64,000 bases of DNA, from NCBI RefSeq assembly GCF_001411805.1, contig NZ_CP007212.1:186001-250000 (forward strand), given 5' to 3'. A model generated the notes under the pieces. The model searched no databases and was not told the DNA's origin. It saw nothing but the letters and a program-made list of their open reading frames with translations. This DNA is from Burkholderia plantarii (lineage in GTDB: Bacteria; Pseudomonadota; Gammaproteobacteria; Burkholderiales; Burkholderiaceae). Shown in pieces: positions 18,601 through 27,846 of the stretch (position 1 is its first letter; every line of letters begins with the position of its first letter). A program made the translations under genes and the position numbers.

Positions 18601-19317
18601 ATGGATGAGCCGATTCATGCTGCGCTGGCCGGCGCCGATTCTCCCGCCGAAGCTTCCGCGGACGGCGCGGATCTGACGAGCGACCGGATTCTTGCAAGAA
18701 TCGGCCAGCTCACCCGCACGCTGCGCGATTCGATGCGCGAGCTCGGGCTCGACAAGCACGTCGAGCAGGCCGCCCAGGCGGTGCCCGATGCGCGCGACCG
18801 GCTGCGCTACGTCGCGGCCATGACCGAACAGGCCGCCGAGCGCGTGCTGACCGCGATCGAAGTCGCCAAGCCGGTGCAGGAGCGCATGCAGGCCGAGGCC
18901 GAGGCGCTCGACGCGCGCTGGGAGGCCTGGTACCGCGCACCGATCGAGCGGACCGAGGTGCGCGAACTGATGGACGACACGCGTTCGTTCCTCGGCACGC
19001 TGCCCGAGGCGACCTCGGCGACCAACGCCCAGCTGCTCGAAATCATGCTCGCGCAGGATTTCCAGGATCTGACCGGTCAGGTGATCAAGAAGATCATGGA
19101 CATGGTCTACATGATCGAGCAGCAGCTGCTCGGCGTGCTGGTCGACAACATCGCGCCGGAGCGCCGCGAGCAGTTCGCCGCGAACGCCGCCGCGCTGGCT
19201 TCCGAGGCCACGCCCGAAACGCTGCTGAACGGCCCGCAGATCGCGCCCGAAGGCCGGGCCGACGTGGTGCAGGACCAGGCGCAGGTCGACGACCTGCTCG
19301 CCAGCCTCGGCTTCTGA
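18601..19317 (+). CDS. cheZ: CheY-P phosphatase CheZ
   Basis: CheZ (238 residues) dephosphorylates CheY-P so that the signal decays quickly. The catalytic helix-bundle segment AQDFQDLTGQVIKKIMDMVY around residue 145-165 contains the Gln that activates water. The extreme C-terminus, VDDLLASLGF, is the helix that docks on CheY. The first 30 residues are poorly conserved. The start ATG is one base after the cheY stop. CheZ is confined to beta- and gamma-proteobacteria, which agrees with the other taxon signals. Confidence 0.95.
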   Translation: MDEPIHAALAGADSPAEASADGADLTSDRILARIGQLTRTLRDSMRELGLDKHVEQAAQAVPDARDRLRYVAAMTEQAAERVLTAIEVAKPVQERMQAEAEALDARWEAWYRAPIERTEVRELMDDTRSFLGTLPEATSATNAQLLEIMLAQDFQDLTGQVIKKIMDMVYMIEQQLLGVLVDNIAPERREQFAANAAALASEATPETLLNGPQIAPEGRADVVQDQAQVDDLLASLGF

Positions 19318-19646
19318 GGGCGCCCGGCCGGCGTGGCCGGCGGCCCGGGACCTCGTGGTCCGGGCCGTCGGCGCCATGCCGGCCTCGCGTCGATCCGGAG
19401 TCGATCCCGCGCCGGCCCTGGGCTTCCCCGGTCTTGTCCCCGGGGCCGCCCCTGTTTTCGGGCGGCCGGCCGGCGCTTCGTGACCATTCCTTACCTCCGC
19501 TGTTTTCCGGTTGGTTTTTGACGCACGTCGAAGGCATACTAGCCATCGAACTTCCCGCTCCCCGGCCGTCGGCCGGCGAGACGGGCCGGTGCTGGATCGC
19601 GGCGGCCGCGGCGCGTGCCGCGGCGTCGCTCAGGAAAGGTGACGGA
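19318..19646. other. intergenic region after cheZ
   Basis: About 330 bp. A GC-rich stem-loop at 19,342-19,366 (GGCCCGG...CGGGCC with the loop CTCGT) may end the chemotaxis transcript, although no T-run follows. T-rich DNA around 19,495-19,520 could hold the promoter for the next two genes. No gene is supported. Confidence 0.4.
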
Positions 19647-20168
19647 TTGAAATCGACACAGAAGATGCGCGGCCTGGCCGCGAAATGGGCCGTCGGCCTG
19701 CTGGCGGCGGGCTGCGCGGCCAGCGCGTTCGCGGAACTCGGCGGCGCGCCCACGCCGCCGCCGGCCGGCGACACCGCCGCGGTGGTTCGCACCCTGTCAC
19801 CCTCGATCAACGCCAGCGCGCAGCTCGCCGGTTCCGGCAGCACCGCCGGCGGCGCCTACACGGTGCGCGAGACCACGCTCGGGTCCGGCACCGTGATCCG
19901 CGAGTACCTGGGCGCGAACGGCACCGTGTTCGGCTTTGCCTGGCAAGGTCCGACCAAGCCCGATCTGGCGGCGCTGCTCGGCGCCTACCTGCCGCAATAC
20001 CTGTCCGGCGTCGAGGCCTCGCACGCCGCGCACGGCCTGCGCGCGCCGATCGCCGTCGATTCCGGCTCGCTGGTGGTCCACGCGGGCGGCCACATGGGCG
20101 CCTTCGTCGGCCAGGCCTGGCTGCCGGCGGCGCTGCCGGCCGGCGTGACCGGCAACGATATCCAGTGA
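19647..20168 (+). CDS. DUF2844 exported protein
   Basis: A 173-residue protein of unknown function matching the DUF2844 family seen in Burkholderia and relatives. Residues 8-30 (GLAAKWAVGLLAAGCAASAFA) form a signal peptide with cleavage likely after AFA, so the mature protein is exported. The mature part contains ELGGAP, YTVRETTLGSGTVIREYLGANGTVFGFAWQGPTKPDL and HMGAFVGQAWLPAALPAGV, the conserved blocks of the family. The TTG at 19,647 was preferred since AGGAAAGG lies upstream; an ATG six codons later lacks one. It is followed after 16 bp by a DUF3443 lipoprotein gene, a pairing that recurs in this genus; function is not known. Confidence 0.82.
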   Translation: MKSTQKMRGLAAKWAVGLLAAGCAASAFAELGGAPTPPPAGDTAAVVRTLSPSINASAQLAGSGSTAGGAYTVRETTLGSGTVIREYLGANGTVFGFAWQGPTKPDLAALLGAYLPQYLSGVEASHAAHGLRAPIAVDSGSLVVHAGGHMGAFVGQAWLPAALPAGVTGNDIQ

Positions 20169-20184
20169 CCCCGGGGGCTCCATC

Positions 20185-21468
20185 TTGCGTACCTCATCGA
20201 ATCCTCTTCGCTGGCTCGGCGCGCTGAGCCTGGTCGCGATCACGGCAATGCTGGTCGCCTGCGGCGGCGGTGGCGACGACAGCAGCAGCGCCGGCGGCAG
20301 CGGGCAGTCGACGGTCGGCAGCAACGGCTCCAGCTCGGGCTCCGGCTCCGGCTCCGGCAGCACCAGTTCCGGCAGCGGCGACACCGGCAGCAACGGCCAG
20401 GTGCCGATCGTCGTCAACGCGGGCGTGCAGAACGTCATCAACATGCCGAGCGTGAGCGTCAAGGTGTGCGCGCCCGGCACCGCCACCTGCCAGACCATCG
20501 ACAACGTGCTGCTCGACACCGCCTCGTACGGGCTGCGCCTCGTCGGCACGGCCGCTTCCGGCGTGCTCGGCAACCTGCCGGCGCAGACCGCCTCGAACGG
20601 CGGCGCGCTGGCCGAATGCGGGCAGTTCGTGTCGAGCTTCACCTGGGGCTCGGTGCGCCAGGCCGACGTGACCATCGGCGGGCTCACCGCGAGCGCGCTG
20701 CCGGTGCAGATCATCGGCGACCTCGCCACCTCGAGCGTGCCGACCAGCTGCTCGAACGGCGGCACCTCGGCGAACACGGTCGAGGCGCTCGGCGCGAACG
20801 GCATTCTCGGCGTCGGTCAGGCGCCGTTCGATTGCGGCATCTCGTGCGTGTCGTCGACCACCTTCAGCAACTACTACTCGTGCCCGTCGGGCGGCACCTG
20901 CGCGGCCACCACGGTGGCGCTGAACGCGCAGGTCGCGAACCCGGTGGCGCGCCTGCCGAGCAACAACAACGGCGTATCGGTGCAGCTCAACGCACCGAGC
21001 GGCGGCACCGCCACCGGCGTGCTCACGCTCGGCGTGCCGAGCGCGCTGCCGAGCGGCGTCACGCGGCTCACCACCACCACGGCGGGCGACCTGACCGGCA
21101 CGTTCCAGGGCCGCGCGATCTCGACGGCGTTCTTCGACACCGGCTCGAACGCCTATTTCTTCGACAGCACCGGCGGCGCGTCGCTGCCGACCTGCAGCCG
21201 CAACACCTCGTTCTACTGCCCGACCACGAACGTGAACCTGACGGCAACGCTCACCGACGGCAGCAACAACCTGAGCCTCGCGTTCACCATCGCCAACGCG
21301 CAGACGCTGTTCAACACCGGCGCGTTCGCGATCGCGAACCTGGGCGGGCCGTTCGGCCAGAGTTCGACGCTCGACTTCGGGCTGCCGCACTTCTTCGGCC
21401 GCACCGTCTACTTCGGGATCGACCAGCGCAGCATCGGCGGCACGCAGACGCCGTTCGTCGCGCTCTGA
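20185..21468 (+). CDS. DUF3443 lipoprotein
   Basis: A 427-residue DUF3443 protein. The N-terminus has a signal sequence ending in the lipobox LVAC (Cys26), so it is predicted to be lipid-anchored. Residues about 27-75 are a Gly/Ser-rich spacer. The globular part shows a repeated motif resembling pepsin-type Asp-Thr-Gly sites: VLLDTASYGLRL near residue 110 and STAFFDTGSNAYFF near residue 315, plus many Cys that may pair. That aspartic-protease-like look is my observation, not an established activity. It starts at TTG after GGGGGC and is cotranscribed with the DUF2844 gene. Confidence 0.82.
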   Translation: MRTSSNPLRWLGALSLVAITAMLVACGGGGDDSSSAGGSGQSTVGSNGSSSGSGSGSGSTSSGSGDTGSNGQVPIVVNAGVQNVINMPSVSVKVCAPGTATCQTIDNVLLDTASYGLRLVGTAASGVLGNLPAQTASNGGALAECGQFVSSFTWGSVRQADVTIGGLTASALPVQIIGDLATSSVPTSCSNGGTSANTVEALGANGILGVGQAPFDCGISCVSSTTFSNYYSCPSGGTCAATTVALNAQVANPVARLPSNNNGVSVQLNAPSGGTATGVLTLGVPSALPSGVTRLTTTTAGDLTGTFQGRAISTAFFDTGSNAYFFDSTGGASLPTCSRNTSFYCPTTNVNLTATLTDGSNNLSLAFTIANAQTLFNTGAFAIANLGGPFGQSSTLDFGLPHFFGRTVYFGIDQRSIGGTQTPFVAL

Positions 21469-21663
21469 CGCGGCGCGGCCCGCGGGCCGCCCGCGCCTGC
21501 CCGGGGCATGATCGCCCGGCCCGCTGGGGCCGGATGGTCATGCCCTTTTTCGTGGCGGGCGCACCCGGCGCGCGGCGCCTATCATCGGGGTTCGGCCGCG
21601 TCGGCGGCGCGGCGCGGCGCCGTGCGCCGTCCGTCCCGGCGCGCGCATACCCGGAGGCACGCG

Positions 21664-22191
21664 ATGCATCAGACGACTGCGACGGTCCTGCCGTCGATCC
21701 AGCGGATCACGCCGTTCCTGTGGTTCGACCACGAGGCCGAGGCCGCGGCGAATTTCTACGTATCGGTGTTCGACAATTCGCGCATCACGCGGATCGCCCG
21801 CTATGGCAGGGAGGGCGCCCGCGCGGCCGGCCAGCCGGAGGGCACGGTGATGACGGTGGCGTTCGAGCTGGCCGGGCAGGCCTTCTCGGCGATCAACGGA
21901 GGGCCGGTGTTCCGGATCACCCCGGCCGTGTCGTTCGTCGTCAACTGCCGCTCGCAGGACGAGATCGACCGCTACTGGACGAGCCTCGGCGACGGCAGCG
22001 ACGAGAGCACCCAGCAATGCGGCTGGCTCAAGGACCGCTTCGGCGTGTCGTGGCAGATCGTGCCGGTGCAGCTGCCGGCACTGCTCGGCGAGGCCGACGC
22101 GGCGCAGGCGGCCCGCGTGATGGGCGCGCTGATGACGATGAGGAAGCTCGACCTGGCGGCGCTCGAACGCGCGGCGGCCGGGCAGGCGTGA
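21664..22191 (+). CDS. VOC-superfamily (PhnB/3-dmu-9_3-mt-like) protein
   Basis: A 175-residue protein of the glyoxalase/bleomycin-resistance (VOC) fold, in the PhnB-like branch that databases often mislabel as 3-demethylubiquinone methyltransferase. Conserved blocks are RITPFLWFDHEAEAAANFYVSVF, TVAFELAGQAFSAINGGPVF and CGWLKDRFGVSWQIVP. Substrate and metal use are unknown. ATG at 21,664 is the first Met before the fold; the upstream open frame is GC-rich noise. It lies between the DUF3443 gene and flhB but has no evident link to motility. Confidence 0.85.
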   Translation: MHQTTATVLPSIQRITPFLWFDHEAEAAANFYVSVFDNSRITRIARYGREGARAAGQPEGTVMTVAFELAGQAFSAINGGPVFRITPAVSFVVNCRSQDEIDRYWTSLGDGSDESTQQCGWLKDRFGVSWQIVPVQLPALLGEADAAQAARVMGALMTMRKLDLAALERAAAGQA

Positions 22192-22790
22192 GGGCAGGCA
22201 GGGGCAAAAGGCGGTGAGGGGCGGTGAGGGCGGTGAGGGCGGCGCGTTCCCAGGGCTGCTGTCGCCGTCGGCGCCGTCGGCTCATTCGAGGCGGGTGCCG
22301 TCTCCCGCCGCCGTTGCGGCGGCCGCTACGCCCGGCCAGGGGTGGCGCATGGCGCCGCGCCGGACGATCCTGCCGCCGAACCGCATCAGAGCGCGGCCTC
22401 GCCGCCCGGCACCAGCCTCCGGGGCCGCTGCCGGGTTTCTTTCCGGCGCCGGCCGCTGATTCCGCCGCGACCCGGGGCGTGCGGCGCACGCGATCCGCGT
22501 CGCCCGTGACGCCACCCTCGCCGCCGTCTCCGCGGCCTCCCGCAAGCTCCCGCCGCTCACCCGTCGGCCGTGCCTTTCCACCCCGTCTCCAGCCCGCCGC
22601 CACGCCGCCTCCGCGCCACGCCGGCCCACGCCCACGCTACCGCGCCACGTCGTTTTTACCGCCGCGCCGTACCCCGATCGTCGGAAATACCCCCGTTTCC
22701 CCGCTTTCCTCGACCGATCGCCGCTGGCGCGCTCCATCAATAATCGCTGTACTGGAAACGGCATCCCGCCGTCTCCGTCCGGAGGCTGCA
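22192..22790. other. GC-rich gene-less region upstream of flhB
   Basis: About 600 bp. At 22,210-22,237 there are three near-tandem copies of GGCGGTGAG. The rest is Pro/Arg-coding-like GC-rich sequence in several frames with no ribosome binding sites or family matches. It should contain the class-2 promoter of the flhB-flhA-flhF-flhG-fliA operon; no sigma-54 (GG-N10-GC) or sigma-28 match stood out. Confidence 0.5.
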
Positions 22791-24017
22791 GTGGCAGAGG
22801 ACAGCGATCTCGAGAAAACCGAAGAGGCCACTCCCCGGCGCCGTGAAAAGGCGCGCGAGGAAGGGCAGGTCGCGCGCTCGCGCGAACTCGCCTCGTTCGC
22901 GCTGCTCGCCGCCGGCTTCTACGGGGCATGGCTGCTGTCCGGTCCGATCGGCGAACACCTGCGCACGATGCTGCGCGGCTCGCTCGCGTTCGACCACGCG
23001 ACCGCCTTCGACACCCACCAGATGCTGACGGGCGCCGGCCGCGCCGGCATGGAAGGGCTCTCCGCGCTGGCGCCGGTGCTGGCGCTGACCGGCCTGGCCG
23101 CGCTCGCCGCACCGGTCGCGCTGGGCGGCTGGCTGCTCTCGTCCAAGGCGATCGGCTTCAAGTTCGACCGGCTCGACCCGATCTCGGGCCTGGGCCGGAT
23201 CTTCTCGCCGCAGGGCGTGATCCAGCTCGGCATGGCGCTGGCCAAGACGGTGATCGTCGGCGGCATCGGCGCCGCCACGATCTGGCGCAACCACGACGAA
23301 ATGCTCGGCCTGCTCAAGCTGCCGCTGCACGAGGCGCTGGCCGACACCATGCATCTGGTGGCCGTGTGCTGCGGCATGACGGTGGCGGGCATGCTGGTGG
23401 TGGCCGCCATGGACGTGCCGTACCAGATCTGGCAGTACAACAAGAAGCTGCGCATGACGAAGGAAGAAGTGAAGCGCGAGCATCGCGAGAGCGAGGGCGA
23501 TCCGCACGTGAAGGGCCGGATTCGCCAGCAGCAGCGCGCGATGGCGCGCCGCCGGATGATGACCAACGTGCCGAAGGCCGACGTGGTGGTCACCAATCCG
23601 ACCCACTTCGCGGTCGCGCTGCGCTATACCGACGGCGAGATGCGCGCCCCGAAGGTGATCGCCAAGGGCGTGAATCTGGTGGCCGCGCGGATCCGCGAGC
23701 TGGCCGAGGAGCACCGCGTGCCGATCCTCGAGGCGCCGCCGCTCGCGCGCGCCCTCTATCACAACGTGGACCTCGAGCGCGAGATCCCGGGCTCGCTTTA
23801 TTCGGCCGTCGCCGAGGTGCTGGCGTGGGTCTACCAGCTCAAGCGCTTCCGCAGCGAGGGCGGGGCGTTCCCGGCCGAGCCGGTCGATCTGGACGTGCCG
23901 CCCGAGCTCGACAAGGGCGCCGAGGTCGACGGCGAGGAAGAACTGCGGGAAGCCGCCGAGGTGCTCGGCCAGCGCGCGGCGGGCCGCGACGCACGTAACG
24001 AAGGAGGTGCCGCATGA
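22791..24017 (+). CDS. flhB: flagellar export gate / substrate switch FlhB
   Basis: FlhB (408 residues) is a membrane component of the flagellar type III export gate and the rod-hook to filament specificity switch. The start AEDSDLEKTEEATPRRREKAREEGQVARSREL is standard, four transmembrane helices lie within about 33-210, and the cytoplasmic domain has the autocleavage motif Asn269-Pro-Thr-His272 in VVTNPTHFAVALRY, at the same residue number as in Salmonella. The GTG at 22,791 follows GGAGG. The stop overlaps the flhA start by 4 bp (ATGA). Confidence 0.96.
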   Translation: MAEDSDLEKTEEATPRRREKAREEGQVARSRELASFALLAAGFYGAWLLSGPIGEHLRTMLRGSLAFDHATAFDTHQMLTGAGRAGMEGLSALAPVLALTGLAALAAPVALGGWLLSSKAIGFKFDRLDPISGLGRIFSPQGVIQLGMALAKTVIVGGIGAATIWRNHDEMLGLLKLPLHEALADTMHLVAVCCGMTVAGMLVVAAMDVPYQIWQYNKKLRMTKEEVKREHRESEGDPHVKGRIRQQQRAMARRRMMTNVPKADVVVTNPTHFAVALRYTDGEMRAPKVIAKGVNLVAARIRELAEEHRVPILEAPPLARALYHNVDLEREIPGSLYSAVAEVLAWVYQLKRFRSEGGAFPAEPVDLDVPPELDKGAEVDGEEELREAAEVLGQRAAGRDARNEGGAA

Positions 24018-26116
24018 GCACGCCGTCCGGACTCTCCAGCAAGCTCGCGGGTCGCTTCGACGCCGCCAACCTGCGCGCGCTGGCCGGGCCGATCCTGATC
24101 TGCATGATCCTCGGCATGATGATCCTGCCGCTGCCGCCGATGCTGCTGGATCTGCTGTTCACGTTCAACATCGCGCTGTCGGTGATGGTGCTGCTGGTCA
24201 GCATGTACACCACGAAGCCGCTCGACTTCGCGGCGTTCCCGAGCGTGCTGCTGTTCTCCACGCTGCTGCGGCTGTCGCTGAACGTGGCCTCCACGCGCGT
24301 GGTGCTGCTCGAGGGCCACACCGGCCCCGACGCGGCCGGCCAGGTGATCGAGGCGTTCGGCCACTTCCTGGTGGGCGGCAACTTCGCGGTCGGCATCGTC
24401 GTGTTCATCATCCTGATGATCATCAACTTCATGGTGATCACCAAGGGCGCGGGGCGGATCGCCGAGGTGTCGGCGCGCTTCACGCTCGACGCGATGCCCG
24501 GCAAGCAGATGGCGATCGACGCCGACCTCAACGCCGGCCTCATCAACGAGGAGCAGGCGCGCAAGCGGCGCGTGTCGGTGGCGCAGGAAGCCGAGTTCTA
24601 CGGCTCGATGGACGGTGCCTCGAAGTTCGTGCGCGGCGACGCGATCGCGGGCCTCATCATCATGGCGATCAACGTGATCGGCGGGTTGATCGTCGGCATC
24701 GTCCAGCACGACATGAGCTTCGCCGCGGCCGGCAAGAACTACACGCTGCTGACGATCGGCGACGGCCTGGTCGCGCAGATCCCGTCGCTGGTGATCTCGA
24801 CCGCGGCCGGCGTGATCGTCTCGCGGGTGGCCACCGAGGAGGACATCGGCACGCAGATCACGGGCCAGCTGTTCACCAACCCGCGCGTGCTGACCATCAC
24901 CGGCACCATCATCGTGATGATGGGCCTGATCCCGAACATGCCTCACTTCGCGTTCCTGCTGCTCGGCGGCAGCGCGATCTGGCTGGCGCGCACCATGCGC
25001 CGCCGCGAGGCCACCCGTCGCGCGATGGGCGCGGTCACCGAGATCGCCCCGCCCGCCGCGCTGCCGGCCGACAGCCACGAAGCGACCTGGGAAGACGTCA
25101 CGCTGATCGATCCGCTCGGGCTCGAGGTCGGCTACCGGCTGATCCCGCTGGTCGAGTCGAGCGGCGACGGCGAACTGCTCAAGCGGATCAAGAGCATCCG
25201 CAAGAAGTTCGCGCAGGAAATCGGCTTCCTGCCGCCGGTGATCCATATCCGCGACAACCTCGAACTGCGCCCGAACGGCTACCGGATCGCGCTCAAGGGC
25301 GTGGAAGTCGGCACCGGCGACGCCTATCCGGGCCAGTGGCTCGCGATCAATCCGGGCCAGGTCACGGCCGCGCTGCCCGGCGCGCAGACGCGCGATCCGG
25401 CGTTCGGCCTGCCGGCGGTCTGGATCGACGTCTCGCAGCGCGAGCAGGCGCAGGTGTACGGCTACACGGTGGTGGACGCCAGCACCGTGGTGGCGACCCA
25501 CCTGAACCACCTGGTGGTGCAGCACGCCGCCGAGCTGCTCGGCCGTCAGGAAGTGCAGGCGCTGCTGGAGCGCACCGGCCGCGATGCGCCGTCGCTGATC
25601 GAGGACCTGGTGCCGAAGACGGTGTCGCTGACCACGCTGCAGCGCGTGCTGCAGAACCTGCTCGAGGAAGGCGTGCCGATCCGCGACATGCGCACCATCA
25701 TCGAGGCGGTCTCCGAGCAGGCCGGCCGCATCACCGATCCCTACGACCTGACCGCCGCCGTGCGTCTGGCGCTGGGCCGCGCGATTACCCAGCAGTGGTA
25801 TCCGGGCGCGGGCGAGATGCAGGTGATGGGTCTGGATTCGAATCTCGAGCGCGTGCTGTCGCAGGCGCTCGCCACTGGCGCGAACCCGGGCCTCGAGCCC
25901 GGACTCGCGCAGACGCTGCTGATGGGCACGCAGGAAGCGATGCTGCGGCAGCAGAACATGGGGCTGCCGCCCGTGCTGCTGGTGCAGCATGCGCTGCGCG
26001 CGATGCTCGCGCGCTTCCTGCGCCGCAGCCTGCCGCAATTGAAGGTGCTGTCTTACGCCGAAGTGCCGGAGACACGCACGATCAAAGTCACGAACGTCAT
26101 CGGGGGTAACGCTTGA
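24014..26116 (+). CDS. flhA: flagellar export gate protein FlhA
   Basis: FlhA (700 residues) forms the nonameric ring of the flagellar export gate. Residues about 20-330 hold eight transmembrane helices with the conserved cytoplasmic FHIPEP-type loop (ARFTLDAMPGKQMAIDADLNAG, QARKRRVSVAQEAEFYGSMDGASKFVRGDAIAG). The rest is the cytoplasmic domain that binds chaperone-substrate complexes (from about 350; VIHIRDNLELRPNGYRIALKG). It overlaps flhB upstream and flhF downstream, consistent with one tightly coupled operon. Confidence 0.97.
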   Translation: MSTPSGLSSKLAGRFDAANLRALAGPILICMILGMMILPLPPMLLDLLFTFNIALSVMVLLVSMYTTKPLDFAAFPSVLLFSTLLRLSLNVASTRVVLLEGHTGPDAAGQVIEAFGHFLVGGNFAVGIVVFIILMIINFMVITKGAGRIAEVSARFTLDAMPGKQMAIDADLNAGLINEEQARKRRVSVAQEAEFYGSMDGASKFVRGDAIAGLIIMAINVIGGLIVGIVQHDMSFAAAGKNYTLLTIGDGLVAQIPSLVISTAAGVIVSRVATEEDIGTQITGQLFTNPRVLTITGTIIVMMGLIPNMPHFAFLLLGGSAIWLARTMRRREATRRAMGAVTEIAPPAALPADSHEATWEDVTLIDPLGLEVGYRLIPLVESSGDGELLKRIKSIRKKFAQEIGFLPPVIHIRDNLELRPNGYRIALKGVEVGTGDAYPGQWLAINPGQVTAALPGAQTRDPAFGLPAVWIDVSQREQAQVYGYTVVDASTVVATHLNHLVVQHAAELLGRQEVQALLERTGRDAPSLIEDLVPKTVSLTTLQRVLQNLLEEGVPIRDMRTIIEAVSEQAGRITDPYDLTAAVRLALGRAITQQWYPGAGEMQVMGLDSNLERVLSQALATGANPGLEPGLAQTLLMGTQEAMLRQQNMGLPPVLLVQHALRAMLARFLRRSLPQLKVLSYAEVPETRTIKVTNVIGGNA

Positions 26117-27846
26117 ACATCCGCAAATTCACCGGCCCAACGAGCCGCGACGCGCTGCGTCTGGTGCGCGAGGCGCTCGGCGGCGATGCCGTCGTGCTGT
26201 CGAACCGCACGCTCGACGACGGCTCGGTCGAGATCGTCGCCCTCGCGGACGCCGAGCTCGCCGCGCTGGCGCCGAAGGCGCCCGTTGCCGCCGCCGGCAG
26301 CATGCGCGCGTTACCGCCCGCGACCCGTCCGGCGAGCGCCGTGACCGGCATGCCGCGCGCCGCCGCGCCGAACAATCCGTATGCCTCGGGTGGTCTGCCC
26401 GACGTGTTCTCGTCGGTGTTCGGCGCGAGCGCCGAGCCGGGCGCGCCCGACGCCAACGACGACGAACTGCTCGACGACGGCGAGCTGCCGGCCGCCACCG
26501 TCGCCGCCGCGCCCGCGCAGGACCAACCGGCCGCGCCGTCGGCCCCCGCGCCGTGGCTCGTCGAGCACGCGCGACGCCTGACGCGCCAGCACGAGGCGCT
26601 GGTCTCGCCGGCGCCGCGCAGCGAGGCGTTCCCGGCCGCCGCGAGCCCGATCGCGCCGGCCGCCCCGCTGGCCGCGCGCGGCGACAGCGAGCCGCCCGAG
26701 TGGGCGCGCGACATCGTGCGCAACGTGGCCGCGCGCCAGTCCGCCGAGGCGGGCGTCGCGCGCGCCGCCGCCGCCACGGCCGCGGCGCCGAAGCTGGCCG
26801 AACGTGCCGGCGTGTCCGCCACGCTGGCCGACGAGGTCAACGCGCGCATCGAGCGCATCGTCAACGAGACGGTGATGCACGAGCTGAGCGCGATGCGCGG
26901 CATGATGGAAGAGCAGTTCGCCGGCCTGATGTGGAACGACCGCCAGCGCCGCACGCCGCTGCACGGCGCGCTGACCAAGCGGCTGTTCGCGGCCGGCTTC
27001 TCGGCGCAGCTGGTGCGCACGGTGGTCGACAACCTGCCGGCCGACGTCTCGGCGGGCAGCTTCGACGGCGCCTGCGACTGGGCCGAATCGGTGCTGGCCG
27101 GCAACCTGCCGGTGCTCGACAGCGAGGACGCGCTGATGGAGCGCGGCGGCGTGTTCGCGCTGATGGGCCCGACCGGCGTCGGCAAGACCACCACCACGGC
27201 GAAGCTGGCCGCGCGCTGCGTGATGCGCTTCGGCGCCAGCAAGGTCGCGCTGCTGACCACCGACAGCTACCGGATCGGCGGCCACGAGCAGCTGCGCATC
27301 TTCGGCCGGATCCTCGGCGTGCCGGTGCATGCCGTGAAGGACGGCGGCGACCTGCAGCTGGCGCTCTCCGAGCTGCGCAACAAGCACATCGTGCTGATCG
27401 ACACGATCGGCATGAGCCAGCGCGACCGCACCGTCTCCGACCAGATCGCGATGCTGCAGGGCGCCGACGCGCGCGTGCAGCGCCTGCTGCTGCTCGCGGC
27501 CACCAGCCATGGCGATACGCTCAACGAGGTGGTGCAGGCCTATCGCGGCTCCGATCAGCCCGACCTGGCCGGTTGCATCCTGACCAAGCTCGACGAGGCC
27601 ACCAACCTCGGCGGCGTGCTCGACACCGTGATCCGCTACCAGCTGCCGGTGCATTACGTGTCGACCGGCCAGAAGGTGCCGGAGAACCTTTACGTGGCGA
27701 CGCGCAAGTTCCTGCTGAAGAGCGCGTTCTGTGTACCGCGAGACGGCTCGCCGTTCGTGCCGCTCGAAGACGATCTGCCCGGCATGCTGTCGGCCCTGGC
27801 TGGCGGCCGTCCGGGTTCCGGACATCACGAGGTCTACTTTGGATAA
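26113..27846 (+). CDS. flhF: flagellar placement GTPase FlhF
   Basis: FlhF (577 residues) is an SRP-family GTPase that sets the site of flagellar assembly. The B domain starts MNIRKFTGPTSRDALRLVREALGGDAVVLSNR. Residues about 55-240 are a long Ala/Pro-rich linker. The NG domain follows, with the G1 loop GPTGVGKTTTTAKLA at 352-366, TTDSYRIGGHEQL, DTIGMSQRDR and the TKLDEATNLGG G4 motif. Translation begins at TTG, in a 4-bp overlap with the flhA stop. The linker is longer than in Vibrio or Bacillus FlhF and is likely disordered. Confidence 0.94.
   Translation: MNIRKFTGPTSRDALRLVREALGGDAVVLSNRTLDDGSVEIVALADAELAALAPKAPVAAAGSMRALPPATRPASAVTGMPRAAAPNNPYASGGLPDVFSSVFGASAEPGAPDANDDELLDDGELPAATVAAAPAQDQPAAPSAPAPWLVEHARRLTRQHEALVSPAPRSEAFPAAASPIAPAAPLAARGDSEPPEWARDIVRNVAARQSAEAGVARAAAATAAAPKLAERAGVSATLADEVNARIERIVNETVMHELSAMRGMMEEQFAGLMWNDRQRRTPLHGALTKRLFAAGFSAQLVRTVVDNLPADVSAGSFDGACDWAESVLAGNLPVLDSEDALMERGGVFALMGPTGVGKTTTTAKLAARCVMRFGASKVALLTTDSYRIGGHEQLRIFGRILGVPVHAVKDGGDLQLALSELRNKHIVLIDTIGMSQRDRTVSDQIAMLQGADARVQRLLLLAATSHGDTLNEVVQAYRGSDQPDLAGCILTKLDEATNLGGVLDTVIRYQLPVHYVSTGQKVPENLYVATRKFLLKSAFCVPRDGSPFVPLEDDLPGMLSALAGGRPGSGHHEVYFG

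Noticed and set aside
20185..21468. Calling the DUF3443 protein an aspartic protease from its two DTx(G/Y) motifs
   Set aside because: The second DTGS is suggestive but the first site reads DTAS and overall family evidence is missing, so only the resemblance is recorded.
22224..22790. N-terminal extension of FlhB by almost 190 residues
   Set aside because: The added sequence is Arg/Pro-rich without homology; a GGAGG-preceded GTG at 22,791 gives the usual FlhB start.
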